Positions 43,311 through 52,006 are shown, counted from the stretch's first letter. The stretch: 64,000 nucleotides of DNA from Lysobacter gummosus (GCF_001442805.1 NZ_CP011131.1:434001-498000), one strand, 5' to 3'. The notes: generated by a model from the sequence alone, not told the origin. Program-made: numbers and translations.

Positions 43311-43583
43311 ATGAGCGCGAAGCGATACACCGATGAGTTCAAGATCGAAGCGGTCCGTCAGATCGTGGAGTACGGGCGGCCGGTGGCCGAAGTAGCCGAG
43401 CGCCTGGGCGTGTCGGTGCACAGCCTGTACGGCTGGCGGCGTCAGCAAGGCAAAAGCGATGTGGTTCGTCGTGTGGAAAAAGATCAGAACGCGGACGTGC
43501 GACGCCTGAAGGCAGAACTTCGGCGCGTGACTGAAGAACGAGACATCCTAAAAAAAGCCGCCGCGTACTTTGCCAAGGGGTAA
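43311..43583 (+). CDS. IS3-family transposase OrfA
   Basis: This 90-residue protein has a helix-turn-helix (YTDEFKIEAVRQIVEYGRPVAEVAERLGVSVHSLYGWRRQ) and a leucine-zipper-like helix (DVRRLKAELRRVTEERDILKKAAAYFAKG). It binds the IS ends and, by frameshift with OrfB, forms the full transposase. ATG 43311 (GGAGGT upstream at 43301-43306) is preferred over the frame start at 43299. Confidence 0.92.
   Translation: MSAKRYTDEFKIEAVRQIVEYGRPVAEVAERLGVSVHSLYGWRRQQGKSDVVRRVEKDQNADVRRLKAELRRVTEERDILKKAAAYFAKG
43550..43556 (+). other. Programmed -1 frameshift slippery run (A7)
   Basis: A run of seven A residues in CTAAAAAAAG near the end of orfA lies where the -1 frame opens into orfB. This is the usual signal for producing the OrfAB fusion transposase in IS3 elements. 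Confidence 0.75.
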
Positions 43584-43585
43584 AG

Positions 43586-44452
43586 GTGAAGTACGCCTTC
43601 ATGAAGCAGCACGCCGACGAGTTCGGCCTGGCCGCAATGTGCCGTGTCTTGGGCATAAACCGCAGCGGTTACTACGCTTGGCTTCACGCGCCGGCCAGTG
43701 CGCGTGCACGCGACGACCAACGTCTGTTGGGATTGATCAAGCACAGTTGGTTGGAAAGCGGCTCGATCTACGGCCATCGCAAGATCACCACGGACCTGCG
43801 CGAGTTGGGTGAAACGTGCAGCAAACACCGCGTTGCGCGTTTGATGAAGCAAGAAGGGCTGCGCGCCATGGTGGGCTACGGCCGGCGGCCGCGGCCGTTG
43901 AGCGGGCCGATCGGCGCCGTCGCCAACAACGTGCTGGCGCGTGAGTTCACAGCGCAAGAACCCAATCGGGCCTGGGTGACCGACATCACCTACATTCGCA
44001 CCCACGAAGGCTTCTTGTACTTGGCCGTCGTGCTCGATCTGTTCTCCCGCAGGATCGTGGGCTGGGCCACGCGTCCAACGCAGCACTCCGATCTGGTGCT
44101 GCAGGCGCTGCTAGCGGCGGTGTGGCGACGCAAGCCCGCGCCTGGTTTGCTCTTGCACTCGGATCAAGGCAGTCAGTTCACGAGCGAAGACTGGCAGAGC
44201 TTTTTGAAGGCCCACGGCATCGTGTGCAGCATGAGCCGACGCGGTAACTGTCACGACAACGCCGCGATGGAAAGCTTCTTCCAGTTGCTCAAGCGCGAAC
44301 GGGTTAAGCAACGGATCTACCATACCCATGACAAAGCACGAGGCGATGTGTTCGATTACATCGAGCTGTTCTACAACCCCAAACGACGGCACAGTTCCAA
44401 CAATGGCCTGTCCCCGATAGAGTTTGAAAGGCGGTACGCACTAAACGGCTGA
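43586..44452 (+). CDS. IS3-family transposase OrfB (DDE catalytic domain)
   Basis: This 288-residue protein has an N-terminal HTH_21 segment (YGHRKITTDLRELGETCSKHRVARLMKQEGL) and an rve-type integrase core: WVTDITYIRTHEG (first Asp), LLLHSDQGSQFTSEDW (second Asp) and NAAMESFFQLLKRE (Glu). The C-terminal YIELFYNPKRRHSSNNGLSPIEFE is the usual IS3 ending. It is in the -1 frame relative to orfA. Confidence 0.95.
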   Translation: MKYAFMKQHADEFGLAAMCRVLGINRSGYYAWLHAPASARARDDQRLLGLIKHSWLESGSIYGHRKITTDLRELGETCSKHRVARLMKQEGLRAMVGYGRRPRPLSGPIGAVANNVLAREFTAQEPNRAWVTDITYIRTHEGFLYLAVVLDLFSRRIVGWATRPTQHSDLVLQALLAAVWRRKPAPGLLLHSDQGSQFTSEDWQSFLKAHGIVCSMSRRGNCHDNAAMESFFQLLKRERVKQRIYHTHDKARGDVFDYIELFYNPKRRHSSNNGLSPIEFERRYALNG

Positions 44453-44481
44453 CGACTGTCTACAAAAACCTGGGCGATTCA

Positions 44482-44596
44482 AGACGTTGGCCGGTTCGTG
44501 CCAGACGCCGAGAAGTCGTGGCTTCTCGCGCCAGGCCGCAAGGACCGAAAATGGTTTGACTCAGATGCCATGACCGTTCTTCAGGAGAATTCATGA
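44482..44596 (+). pseudogene. 3' remnant of an unidentified plus-strand gene cut by the IS3 element
   Basis: Directly after the right IS end the plus strand is open for 37 codons, encoding DVGRFVPDAEKSWLLAPG, DRKWFDSDAMTVLQENS and a stop at 44594-44596. The composition looks like a real protein C-terminus. It would have been divergent from the helicase gene on the other side of the IS, and both have lost their 5' ends. The family is not recognised. Confidence 0.45.
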
Positions 44597-44698
44597 GACG
44601 CCGATGGTGGCTCCGGAATGAAGCCAACCTACTCTCGACAGAAAGAGAAAGGCCGGCAAGAAACGGTCGCACCCTCGCTCTTCGACAGGCGACGTCGG

Positions 44699-45262
44699 CT
44701 ACAGTCGATGCGTTGCCCGCAGGACATAGGCCAGTACTTTGTCGGCTTGGCCATGTGCGATCAGATCGGCGGGGGATCCGTCTAGTTCATCGATCCAGAA
44801 GCACGCCCAACGCGCTGCATCGTCCTCGCTGAGTCCACAGCGGAGCGTGGATTGCGTCAACGAAGGCACGCGCCGTCGGAGAATTGCCCATATCTCGGCT
44901 TGCGTCGTAGCAACGCGTTGCACGGCCTCTGTGTGTCGGTTGAGGGGTTCGCGCAACTCGGGTGCTGGGGAATCTAGCGGTTCAGACGGAGCGCATGAAC
45001 AGTACGATCGCCAATCAGTGGTATACGGCTGGAAGAAGGCCAGTTTTCGCGCCTTGGACCAGTGTTTGATGCGCCTCTCAAGGCGGCTTGTCTGCGCGCG
45101 CGTGCCGACCGGTAGAGCGGCGATGAGAGCACGAGGCGGGTGATTCCGCGTGTATTGGGCCGCGCTCCCTAGGACGTGCAGACGGTAGCGTGCATCGACG
45201 TCGGTGGCGATACCCGTATAGGTTGAGCCATCAACGCACTCAAGCAGGTAGATGTGCCACAT
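44699..45262 (-). CDS. GIY-YIG endonuclease-domain protein
   Basis: This 187-residue protein begins MWHIYLLECVDGSTYTGIATDVDARYRLH, the GIY-YIG motif with the catalytic Arg nearby, then KHWSKARKLAFF typical of short UPF0213-like nucleases. The extra 100 residues at the C-terminus are of unknown fold and contain AEIWAILRRRVPSLTQSTLRCGLSEDDAARWACFWIDEL. It may be an island-borne nuclease or repair factor. It lies next to the recombination module, 3 bp from its last gene. Confidence 0.82.
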   Translation of the reverse strand: MWHIYLLECVDGSTYTGIATDVDARYRLHVLGSAAQYTRNHPPRALIAALPVGTRAQTSRLERRIKHWSKARKLAFFQPYTTDWRSYCSCAPSEPLDSPAPELREPLNRHTEAVQRVATTQAEIWAILRRRVPSLTQSTLRCGLSEDDAARWACFWIDELDGSPADLIAHGQADKVLAYVLRATHRL

Positions 45263-45265
45263 GTG

Positions 45266-47098
45266 TCAGGCCCTCGTATCGAAGGCATGTCGCGTGTGCG
45301 CGCGCACCTGCATGCCCAGTTGCTGGCAGTACGTGGTGGCCGTCACCCGACTGACGCCCAACGCGTCGACCAGGATCCGGGGAGAGCCGGGATCGGCGAT
45401 GGCCCATTGCACCAAGGACGTGGTGACCAGGGCGCGCGTGGTCAGGCGCTTGGGTGTCAACCATTTCGTGAAGGTGTCCGAGCGTATGTGCGAGCCCGCT
45501 TGCCGGCCCGGGAACAGGTACAGGCTTTCACCGTTGCGCTCAAAGCAGGAATTCTCCCGTCGCATCGACAACCAGCGCGCCAATAAGTGGTGCGTGACCT
45601 CATCCATGGGAAGCCAGACCTTGGCAAAGCGCACCTCGTATAGCCCCTCGGCGCCCATGCGAACCGCTTCCAGAGGCAGCGCCACGCTCTTGTGCGCCGG
45701 TTGGGCATAGATGAGGGCGAACAGACTGACCAGCGACCAACGCACATCCACGATGGTCGTGCTCAGACCCAACGTGTCAATCAGATCAAGCCGGACCTGA
45801 TCGGACAAGGCGTGCTTGAGGGAAAACTCGTGCTTGCTTGCCGGCACGCTCAGCTTCTGGAACGTACGCTCGTGCCGGCGCAGGTAGCGCACCAGGGCGC
45901 GGATGCGCAGACGATAGTTGCGGTGTCGTCCCAGGAAAAGCTCCAAATGCTCCTGCGAGACCTCCGGCAGACTGGTGGCGCCTTCGGCGGCGGCATAGGT
46001 CAGGAACGCCACCGCGGCGCGGACCGCCGACTCCATCGACTTCGGTTTGATGGGAACGGTGCGGCGTGTGGACCGATCCAGCGACAGATCCCGCTTGTGC
46101 AACATATGGGACAGGAACCGGTCCATGGCCGCGTGCGACCACGCAGGACCGCGAGCGGTATAGGACCGGATACGGCTTAGGTGCCACTCCAGTTCGTAGT
46201 CCGGATCCTGGTAGGTGGTGATGTAACCGGTGATGTTGAGGAAGGACATCACCCGACCGTACCGGGCCAGGAATTCATGGCCGAGCTTGCGCACGACCAG
46301 CACGCCGGTCAGGGCGTCGGCCGAGGAGAAGTGGGGCGACAGCGCCGCGAAGAAGACCACGTCATGGCGCAAGCTCTTGCTCAAGGTGCCGTGCGCGATC
46401 TGGTCGCGCAGCAATTGGTAGTATTCGGTCATCAGATCGCGCGCCCAGGCCGCGGGAACCTGTGCATACAACCGAGTGAGTAACCGGCTGTGGATCCGGC
46501 GCCACGCGCAGTCCTCACAGCGGCCACTGCCGAAGTGGAACTTGGGCTTGTGGCAATCGCTGCAGGTAACGATCGGCGGCGTACCGGTGGGCAGGCAATT
46601 GGCGCACAACCTCTTGCCGTCCCGTTCGCCGGCGATGAAGCGCGGACGGCGACAGCCTGCGCAGTTCTCCGCCTTGCCCAATCGGTGACGACACTGCCCG
46701 CATACCGGTTCGGTGACGCCCCGTCGCACATCGCGCCCCAGATCCTGTTTGAACTCGTTGCAGCCGGGGCAAAGCTGCGGCGGCACCGCGTACTTCTTAC
46801 AGGACAGACAGAACAGACACCCATCGTCCAGTTCGATACCAAACGTGCGAATGGGCCGCTTGCAGCGGGTGCACGGCTTGCCTTCCCAGCGCGCATGACG
46901 TAGACACGTGGGGCATGCGTGCGGTGCTTCATCTTTCAAGATGCGCGCAGAGCGGCCGCACCGTGTGCAGGTCGAGGGGATGAAGTGCTTGTGGTAGCAG
47001 CCTCCGCAATACACTACGCCTAAGTAGATACGTTGGCCTTTGGCCAACGGAGCTTGGCACTTTCCGCAGGACACGCGGAACTGATCAGGCGAACTCAT
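45266..47098 (-). CDS. Zinc-ribbon array protein with degenerate tyrosine-recombinase-like C-terminus
   Basis: This 610-residue protein has, in residues 8-195, more than a dozen CxxC/CxxxxC knuckles (CGKCQAPL, YCGGCYHKH, CTRCGRS, CPTCLRH, CTRCKRP, CLSCKKY, CPGCNEF, CGQCRHR, CAGCRRP, CANCLP, CSDCHKP, CEDCAWR), probably binding several zinc ions. The C-terminal 250 residues follow the secondary-structure order of phage integrases (LVSLFALIYAQPAHKSVAL, SLYLFPG, LGVSRVTATTYCQQLG) but the first Arg and the HxxR motif are missing. It overlaps the small HTH gene by 4 bp and belongs to the recombination module. Confidence 0.72.
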   Translation of the reverse strand: MSSPDQFRVSCGKCQAPLAKGQRIYLGVVYCGGCYHKHFIPSTCTRCGRSARILKDEAPHACPTCLRHARWEGKPCTRCKRPIRTFGIELDDGCLFCLSCKKYAVPPQLCPGCNEFKQDLGRDVRRGVTEPVCGQCRHRLGKAENCAGCRRPRFIAGERDGKRLCANCLPTGTPPIVTCSDCHKPKFHFGSGRCEDCAWRRIHSRLLTRLYAQVPAAWARDLMTEYYQLLRDQIAHGTLSKSLRHDVVFFAALSPHFSSADALTGVLVVRKLGHEFLARYGRVMSFLNITGYITTYQDPDYELEWHLSRIRSYTARGPAWSHAAMDRFLSHMLHKRDLSLDRSTRRTVPIKPKSMESAVRAAVAFLTYAAAEGATSLPEVSQEHLELFLGRHRNYRLRIRALVRYLRRHERTFQKLSVPASKHEFSLKHALSDQVRLDLIDTLGLSTTIVDVRWSLVSLFALIYAQPAHKSVALPLEAVRMGAEGLYEVRFAKVWLPMDEVTHHLLARWLSMRRENSCFERNGESLYLFPGRQAGSHIRSDTFTKWLTPKRLTTRALVTTSLVQWAIADPGSPRILVDALGVSRVTATTYCQQLGMQVRAHTRHAFDTRA

Positions 47099-47475
47099 GA
47101 TGCGTTCTCCTTGCGCTCCGAGGTGAAGACCGTGAAGGCCGGACCCTTGAGTCGCGCGATGTCTTCCATGGACGGTTCACGCGCCGGTTTATGCGCACGT
47201 GTCGGCTTGTCGTTAGGCGAGGCGGGTACGCAGGTACCCCAGTGCAAGAGGTCGCTCGGTGTGCACTCCAGTGCATGGCACAGCGCAATCAACAGCGCCA
47301 TGTTCATCCGTTCGGGCACGTGATTTACCACTCGTCCCAACTGCACCTCGGAGATGAACGGGTAGTGGTTTTTAAGAAGACGACGCAGGGCGGCCACGCT
47401 GGGTACGCCGCGTTCGGTCATGACCTCACGCAGTCGCCAGAACACACGTGGCAGGGAAGAGGGTGGGTCTATCAT
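47095..47475 (-). CDS. Small XRE-like HTH protein of the recombination module
   Basis: This 126-residue protein has an HTH-like region (LRRLLKNHYPFISEVQLGRVVNHVPERMNMALLIALCHALECTPSDLLHW) and a basic/proline linker tail. It overlaps both neighbours by 4 bp (ATGA), showing that the three genes are translated together. It may direct assembly of the recombinases at the element ends or control their expression. Confidence 0.8.
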   Translation of the reverse strand: MIDPPSSLPRVFWRLREVMTERGVPSVAALRRLLKNHYPFISEVQLGRVVNHVPERMNMALLIALCHALECTPSDLLHWGTCVPASPNDKPTRAHKPAREPSMEDIARLKGPAFTVFTSERKENAS

Positions 47476-48701
47476 GTCGACTCCTTCTTTTTCAGGTGTT
47501 GCTTGACCAATTGCCGAGCCCGATCACGGATGAAGGCCTCGGGGAGATGCGTGTAGACCTGAGTGGTGGAGGCATGGGCGTGGCCATGCCGTTGCTGAGT
47601 GAAATGCAACGGCACATTGGCCTCGGCTTCGTGGGAGACCGACATGTGACGCAGCCCGTGCGTGGACATAGTCGAGGGGTCAATGCCGCACACCTGCAGC
47701 AATTGTTTGAACCTTGTGTCGATTTCCGAGCGGCACAGACGCGTGCCCTGTTCGGACAGCCACATGGCGGGCTCTTCCAGGTCCCGCGGCGGGAACAGCG
47801 GCCGCACCACAGTCAAGTACCATTCCAGTACTTCGCGAATGGACGGATTGATGGCCGGGATGGAGCGGAACCGTGGCCCGCTGCCGTTGCTGCCTTTGCC
47901 GTACACGTCGGCAAACCCGAACCGACCCAATTCACGGATATCCGGGTTGGCGCGGAAGCTCGTTACATTGAGAGCGTGCCCTTCCGACATGCGTAAACCG
48001 AAAGCGTAGTAGGTGTTGAACATCGCCTTGTCGCGAAGCAGGGTTCGCACGCAGCGTGGTTTAGAGCGAATGGCCAACTCGATCGCCACATCCAGCACCT
48101 GCACCACTTCTTGAAACTCCATCGCGCTCAGGTAGCGACGATGGCGTTTGGGCGCTTGGTCGGTGGTGTGGACCACGCGATTTTCGCTGTGAGCGATTTC
48201 GCGAAGCTCTCCGCCCATGGCTCGCGCCTCGTTCTGCAGGGCCAGGTTGCGGCTCAGATAGCGCAGTAAGGTGGCAATGGCGGTCTGCTTGCGTCGCTGC
48301 GTACGCGGCGCATCGCCTTTCGTCAGGCCTAAGTGGGCCGACCAAACCTCGAAGTCGTTTTCGGTGAGTTCCCATAGCGGCTGGCCGATGAAGGCCAGCA
48401 ACTGGCGCACGGCGATCTGGTCGTTCTGGATCGAACTCTTGGCATGGTTGCGGGACGGGCGCCGGCCCTCGTAGTAGGCCCGCAGCATCTTGTCCTGCAG
48501 GGCCTGCTCTTGCTCGGTCAGTTCACGGGGCGGGCGGGCAGGCGTTGGCACCGCCGGCAGCGCGGGCGCTTTGGGTTTGCGGCGTGGCTTGGGCACCGCT
48601 ACTGGACCGGCCCCGGTCGGCGGCGAGGTGGGCGGGCCCAGGCTCGGGGCCAACGGGGGCGGCACCAGCGCCCCGGGCCATCGGTAAATGCGCGCCGTCA
48701 T
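47472..48701 (-). CDS. Tyrosine recombinase/integrase of the comM island
   Basis: This 409-residue protein has an N-terminal SAM-like core-binding domain (about 75-165) and a catalytic domain with all expected residues: Arg237 in AFGLRMSEGHAL, Lys269 in VYGKGSNG, His348/Arg351 in THGLRHMS, His in QRHGHAHASTT and Tyr383 in QVYTH. The first 60 residues are proline-rich. ATG 48701 has AGGAGG upstream, deciding the start over 48839. It is the element-end gene and probably integrates the island in comM. Confidence 0.92.
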   Translation of the reverse strand: MTARIYRWPGALVPPPLAPSLGPPTSPPTGAGPVAVPKPRRKPKAPALPAVPTPARPPRELTEQEQALQDKMLRAYYEGRRPSRNHAKSSIQNDQIAVRQLLAFIGQPLWELTENDFEVWSAHLGLTKGDAPRTQRRKQTAIATLLRYLSRNLALQNEARAMGGELREIAHSENRVVHTTDQAPKRHRRYLSAMEFQEVVQVLDVAIELAIRSKPRCVRTLLRDKAMFNTYYAFGLRMSEGHALNVTSFRANPDIRELGRFGFADVYGKGSNGSGPRFRSIPAINPSIREVLEWYLTVVRPLFPPRDLEEPAMWLSEQGTRLCRSEIDTRFKQLLQVCGIDPSTMSTHGLRHMSVSHEAEANVPLHFTQQRHGHAHASTTQVYTHLPEAFIRDRARQLVKQHLKKKEST

Positions 48702-49021
48702 GACAGCCTCCTGATCAGGAGGGCAAGGCGGAAGGCGAAGCGAGCCCCGAGTCGAGCACAGGGCAGATTCGGGAAGCGGTGGCAGGGCGCAGGGGGCGTA
48801 TTCATGCGACCCACCCCAGCACGGATCCTTCCGGACCAAAGTTACGCAAACTTTCGCGCGATGAAGGACGCTCGATCAGAGCCCTCCCGCGCCCCTTCAT
48901 CCAATGAAGGGTGTGGATCGGATTCAAGCCCTTTTTTGTGCGTGAATCACCAACAAAATCAAGCCACTTAGGTGGTAATTTCCAGAGATATGGACGCCTG
49001 TCTCCAACTCTGGATAGTTGG
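48702..49021. other. Right end of the island with repeats and comM junction palindrome
   Basis: This non-coding stretch holds three ATGAAGG motifs (48861-48867, inverted at 48894-48900, 48904-48910), the inverted pair AAAGTT/AACTTT near 48838-48855, and at the comM junction CCAACT-CTGGAT-AGTTGG (49004-49021), two 6-bp arms around a 6-bp centre, which is the layout of a tyrosine-recombinase core site. The arms overlap the first comM bases. Confidence 0.6.
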
Positions 49022-49939
49022 CAACTCGTCGAGAAACAGCACGCCCTGGTGCGCGAGCGAGATTTCGCCCGGACGCGGATCGGCGCCGCCGCCGACCAGG
49101 GCCACCGCGCTGGCGGTGTGGTGCGGCGCGCGGAACGGACGTTGGCGCCAGCGCGAAGGGTCCAGGCCGCGGCCGTGCGCGGCGCCGCTGACCGAGGCGA
49201 TCGCGGCGGTTTCCAGTGCTTCGGCTTCGCTGGCTTCGGGCAACAAGCCGGGCAGGCGCGAGGCCAGCAAGGTCTTGCCGCAGCCGGGCGGGCCGATCAG
49301 CAACAGGTGATGGCCGCCGGCCGCGGCGATTTCCAGCGCGCGCCGCGCCTGCGCCTGGCCGCGCACATCGACCATGTCCGGGCACGGCGCGCGCTGCAGC
49401 GGCGGCGCGACGGCAAGCGGCAATTCGCTGCGGCCGCACAGCATCGCGCAGACTTCCAGCAAGGTGCGGCCGGTGCGCGCTTCCACTTGGCTGGCCAGCG
49501 CCGCCTCGGCGCCGTTGCCGGCCGGGACGATCAGGCGGCGGCCGGCATCGGCGACGGCGAGCGCGGCCGGCAACACGCCGTCGATCGCGCGCAACTCGCC
49601 GGTCAGGCCGAGTTCGCCGAGGAATTCGCAGTCGCGCAAGGGTTCCAGCGGAATCTGGCCGCTGGCGGCGAGGATGCCGAGCGCGATCGCCAGGTCGTAG
49701 CGGCCGCCGTCCTTGGGCAGATCGGCCGGAGCCAGATTGACGGTGATGCGGCGCTGCGGGAATTCGAACTGCGCGCATTGGATCGCCGCGCGCACCCGGT
49801 CCTTGGCTTCGCGCACCGCCGCTTCCGGCAAGCCGACGATGGACATGCTCGGCAAACCGCCGGCCAGATGCACTTCGACCCGAACCGCGGGCGCGCGGAC
49901 CCCCGATCGCGCACGGCTGTGCACGAGGGCCAGGTTCAT
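49019..49939 (-). pseudogene. comM: comM 5' fragment (Mg-chelatase-like ATPase N-terminal part)
   Basis: The fragment encodes about 307 residues of the ComM/YifB N-terminus: MNLALVHSRARSGVRAPAVRVEVHLAGGLPSMSIVGLPEAAV, the Lon-protease-like domain, Walker A GPPGCGKTLLASRL, FRAPHHTAS and Walker B GVLFLDELP, where the comM reading is lost. The frame then runs 17 foreign codons into the island to a stop at 48968. The remaining C-terminal part is at 35663-36148. Natural transformation functions needing ComM should be lost or reduced. Confidence 0.93.
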
Positions 49940-49949
49940 GAGGGCGGAC

Positions 49950-50216
49950 TCAGTGCTGGGGCGCGGAGGCGTTGTCGAGCTGGGCTTCGAGCTCGGCTAC
50001 GGTGCGCTGCAGTTCGTCGAGTTTCTCGCGCGTGCGCAGCAGCACCGCGCGCTGGACTTCGAATTCCTCGCGGGTGACCAGGTCGAGCTTGGACAGCCCG
50101 GTCTGCAGTACGGACTTGAAGTTCTGCTGCATTTCCTCGCGGCCTTCGCGCAGGCCCGGCGGAAGCAGGGAACTGAGGCGGCGGGCAAGGTCGTCGATAT
50201 GGTTCAGGTCGATCAT
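49950..50216 (-). CDS. ubiK: UbiK, BMFP-domain ubiquinone biosynthesis accessory factor
   Basis: This 88-residue protein starts MIDLNHIDDLARRLSSLLPPGLREGREEMQQNFKSVLQ and has the coiled-coil EFEVQRAVLLRTREKLDELQRTVAELEAQL, the BMFP (YqiC) pattern. UbiK trimerises with UbiJ and assists the Ubi complex. It is directly upstream of comM on the same strand (10-bp gap). A ubiJ-like gene is at 7882-8544. Confidence 0.9.
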   Translation of the reverse strand: MIDLNHIDDLARRLSSLLPPGLREGREEMQQNFKSVLQTGLSKLDLVTREEFEVQRAVLLRTREKLDELQRTVAELEAQLDNASAPQH

Positions 50217-50906
<690 letters not shown>

Positions 50907-51054
50907 GGTCGGGCGTTGGATGCCGCGGTGAATCGTTGCCGGTTGTGGCGCGATCGGATGGTTAGCGGTCGGGGCTGAAGCTGCCTCTCACAACAGATTT
51001 CGTGGCTTGCGCTTGGCGTTCGCTTGTTTCAGCGCGTGGCAGACTCGCCCGCGC

Positions 51055-51960
51055 TCAATCTTCTTCATCCAAAAACGCCTGCAGCGCCGGCGAGCGCGGG
51101 CGGTTGACCAGTTCCAGCCGGTACAGCGGCCGGGTCAGGGTGTCTTCGTCGCTCAAGGCGATCGCGCGCACGCGCTGCATCAGGATCAGATCGGCGACCA
51201 CGGTCGCCGGCAACAGGGCGACGCCCGCGCCGGCGGCGACCGCGCGCGCGATCGCTTCGTTGCTGCCGATCTCGATCACCCGCGCCGGCGCGATGCCGCG
51301 CGAGGCGAACAGCGATTGCGCGACCTGGCGCGTGCCCGAGCCGTGTTCGCGCAGCAGCCAGGTCTGACGGCCGAGTTCGGCGATCGAGGCGCGGCGCTTG
51401 GCGCCCAAGGGATTGTCGGCCGAAGCGATCAGCCGCAGCGGTTCGCTGCGCCACACGGTCGCGGCGATGCGCGCGTCGGCGACCGCGCCTTCGACGAAGC
51501 CGACATCGACCGCGCAGTCGATCACCGCGCGGCTGATTTCCTCTGTGTTGCCGACCACCAGTTCGGTCGCCAGCGCCGCATGCCGGCGCACGAACGGGCC
51601 GAGCTGCTGCGGCAGCCAGTACGCGGCGACGGTGGTGCTGGCGCCGATGCGCAGCCGGCCCTGACGCAGTTCGACGCGGTCGCGCACGTCTTCGATGGCG
51701 ATGCGCTCCAGGGCGAAGATCGCCCGCGCGTGCTCGAACACGGCGCGGCCGTGATCGGTCAGGGCGATGCCGCCGGCACCGCCGCGCACGGCCTTGCCGT
51801 CGTTGCCGGTGCGCTCGATCAGCGGCAGGTCCAGTTGGTGTTCGAGTTCGCGCACCGCCTTGGACACCGCCGACTGGCTGACGAACAAGGTTTCGGCCGC
51901 GCGCGAGAAGCCCTGTTGCTCGACCACAGTGAGGAATACGCGCAGCAGGTGCAGGTTCAT
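51055..51960 (-). CDS. LysR-family transcriptional regulator, divergent from a YeiH-type exporter
   Basis: This 301-residue protein has the LysR HTH at the N-terminus (LLRVFLTVVEQQGFSRAAETLFVSQSAVSKAVRELEHQLDLPLIER) and a LysR substrate-binding domain (LRIGASTTVAAYWLPQQLGPFVRRH). ATG 51960 begins MNLHLLRVF, the conserved start; the frame runs to 51978. Its divergent neighbour is a YeiH-type putative sulfate/sulfite exporter, so it resembles YeiE/CbbR-like regulators acting on such exporters. Confidence 0.9.
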   Translation of the reverse strand: MNLHLLRVFLTVVEQQGFSRAAETLFVSQSAVSKAVRELEHQLDLPLIERTGNDGKAVRGGAGGIALTDHGRAVFEHARAIFALERIAIEDVRDRVELRQGRLRIGASTTVAAYWLPQQLGPFVRRHAALATELVVGNTEEISRAVIDCAVDVGFVEGAVADARIAATVWRSEPLRLIASADNPLGAKRRASIAELGRQTWLLREHGSGTRQVAQSLFASRGIAPARVIEIGSNEAIARAVAAGAGVALLPATVVADLILMQRVRAIALSDEDTLTRPLYRLELVNRPRSPALQAFLDEED

Positions 51961-51965
51961 CGTAT

Positions 51966-52006
51966 GAGTCCAACTCATGGATACCTGAATTATATGTATT
52001 GGACTC
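51966..52006. promoter_or_regulatory. Strong palindromic operator between LysR gene and yeiH
   Basis: Perfect 8-bp arms GAGTCCAA (51966-51973) and TTGGACTC (51999-52006) enclose an inner AT-rich LysR-type site (ATAC...GTAT, about 51981-51999). The dyad sits 6 bp from the regulator start and about 50 bp before the exporter gene. Confidence 0.7.

Larger units (their letters stand above)
43248..44481 (+). mobile_element. IS3-family insertion sequence
   Basis: The 1234-bp element has terminal inverted repeats TGAATCGCCCAGG... at the left end and its imperfect complement ending ...CCTGGGCGATTCA at the right (about 25 bp, 3 mismatches). Inside are orfA and orfB in the -1 frameshift arrangement. 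No matching 3-5 bp target duplication is seen: the left flank is GAAG and the right flank AGAC. This suggests a deletion next to the insertion or recombination between copies. Confidence 0.93.
36149..49018. mobile_element. Genomic island inserted in comM, with tyrosine-recombinase module
   Basis: The island lies exactly between the two comM fragments. It carries a three-gene recombination module at the right end (45266-48701), two facing cargo operons (36336-39425 and 39422-41602), an XRE gene, a disrupted gene pair with an IS3 insertion, and a GIY-YIG nuclease. Local AT-rich patches (36170-36230, 41600-41640) and different codon use contrast with the GC-rich flanks. No tniABC genes of the AbaR type are present. 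About 39 codons of comM between the fragments appear to be missing. Confidence 0.88.

Noticed and set aside
44593..44832. Possible short plus-strand gene after the IS3 remnant (MRRRWWLRNEANLLSTERERP start)
   Set aside because: It overlaps the GIY-YIG gene on the other strand for most of its length, has no recognisable motif, and its ATGA overlap with the remnant is weak evidence alone.
36149..49018. AbaR/Tn6022-type island
   Set aside because: The insertion target matches, but no tniA, tniB or related DDE transposition genes are present; the module is a tyrosine recombinase trio.
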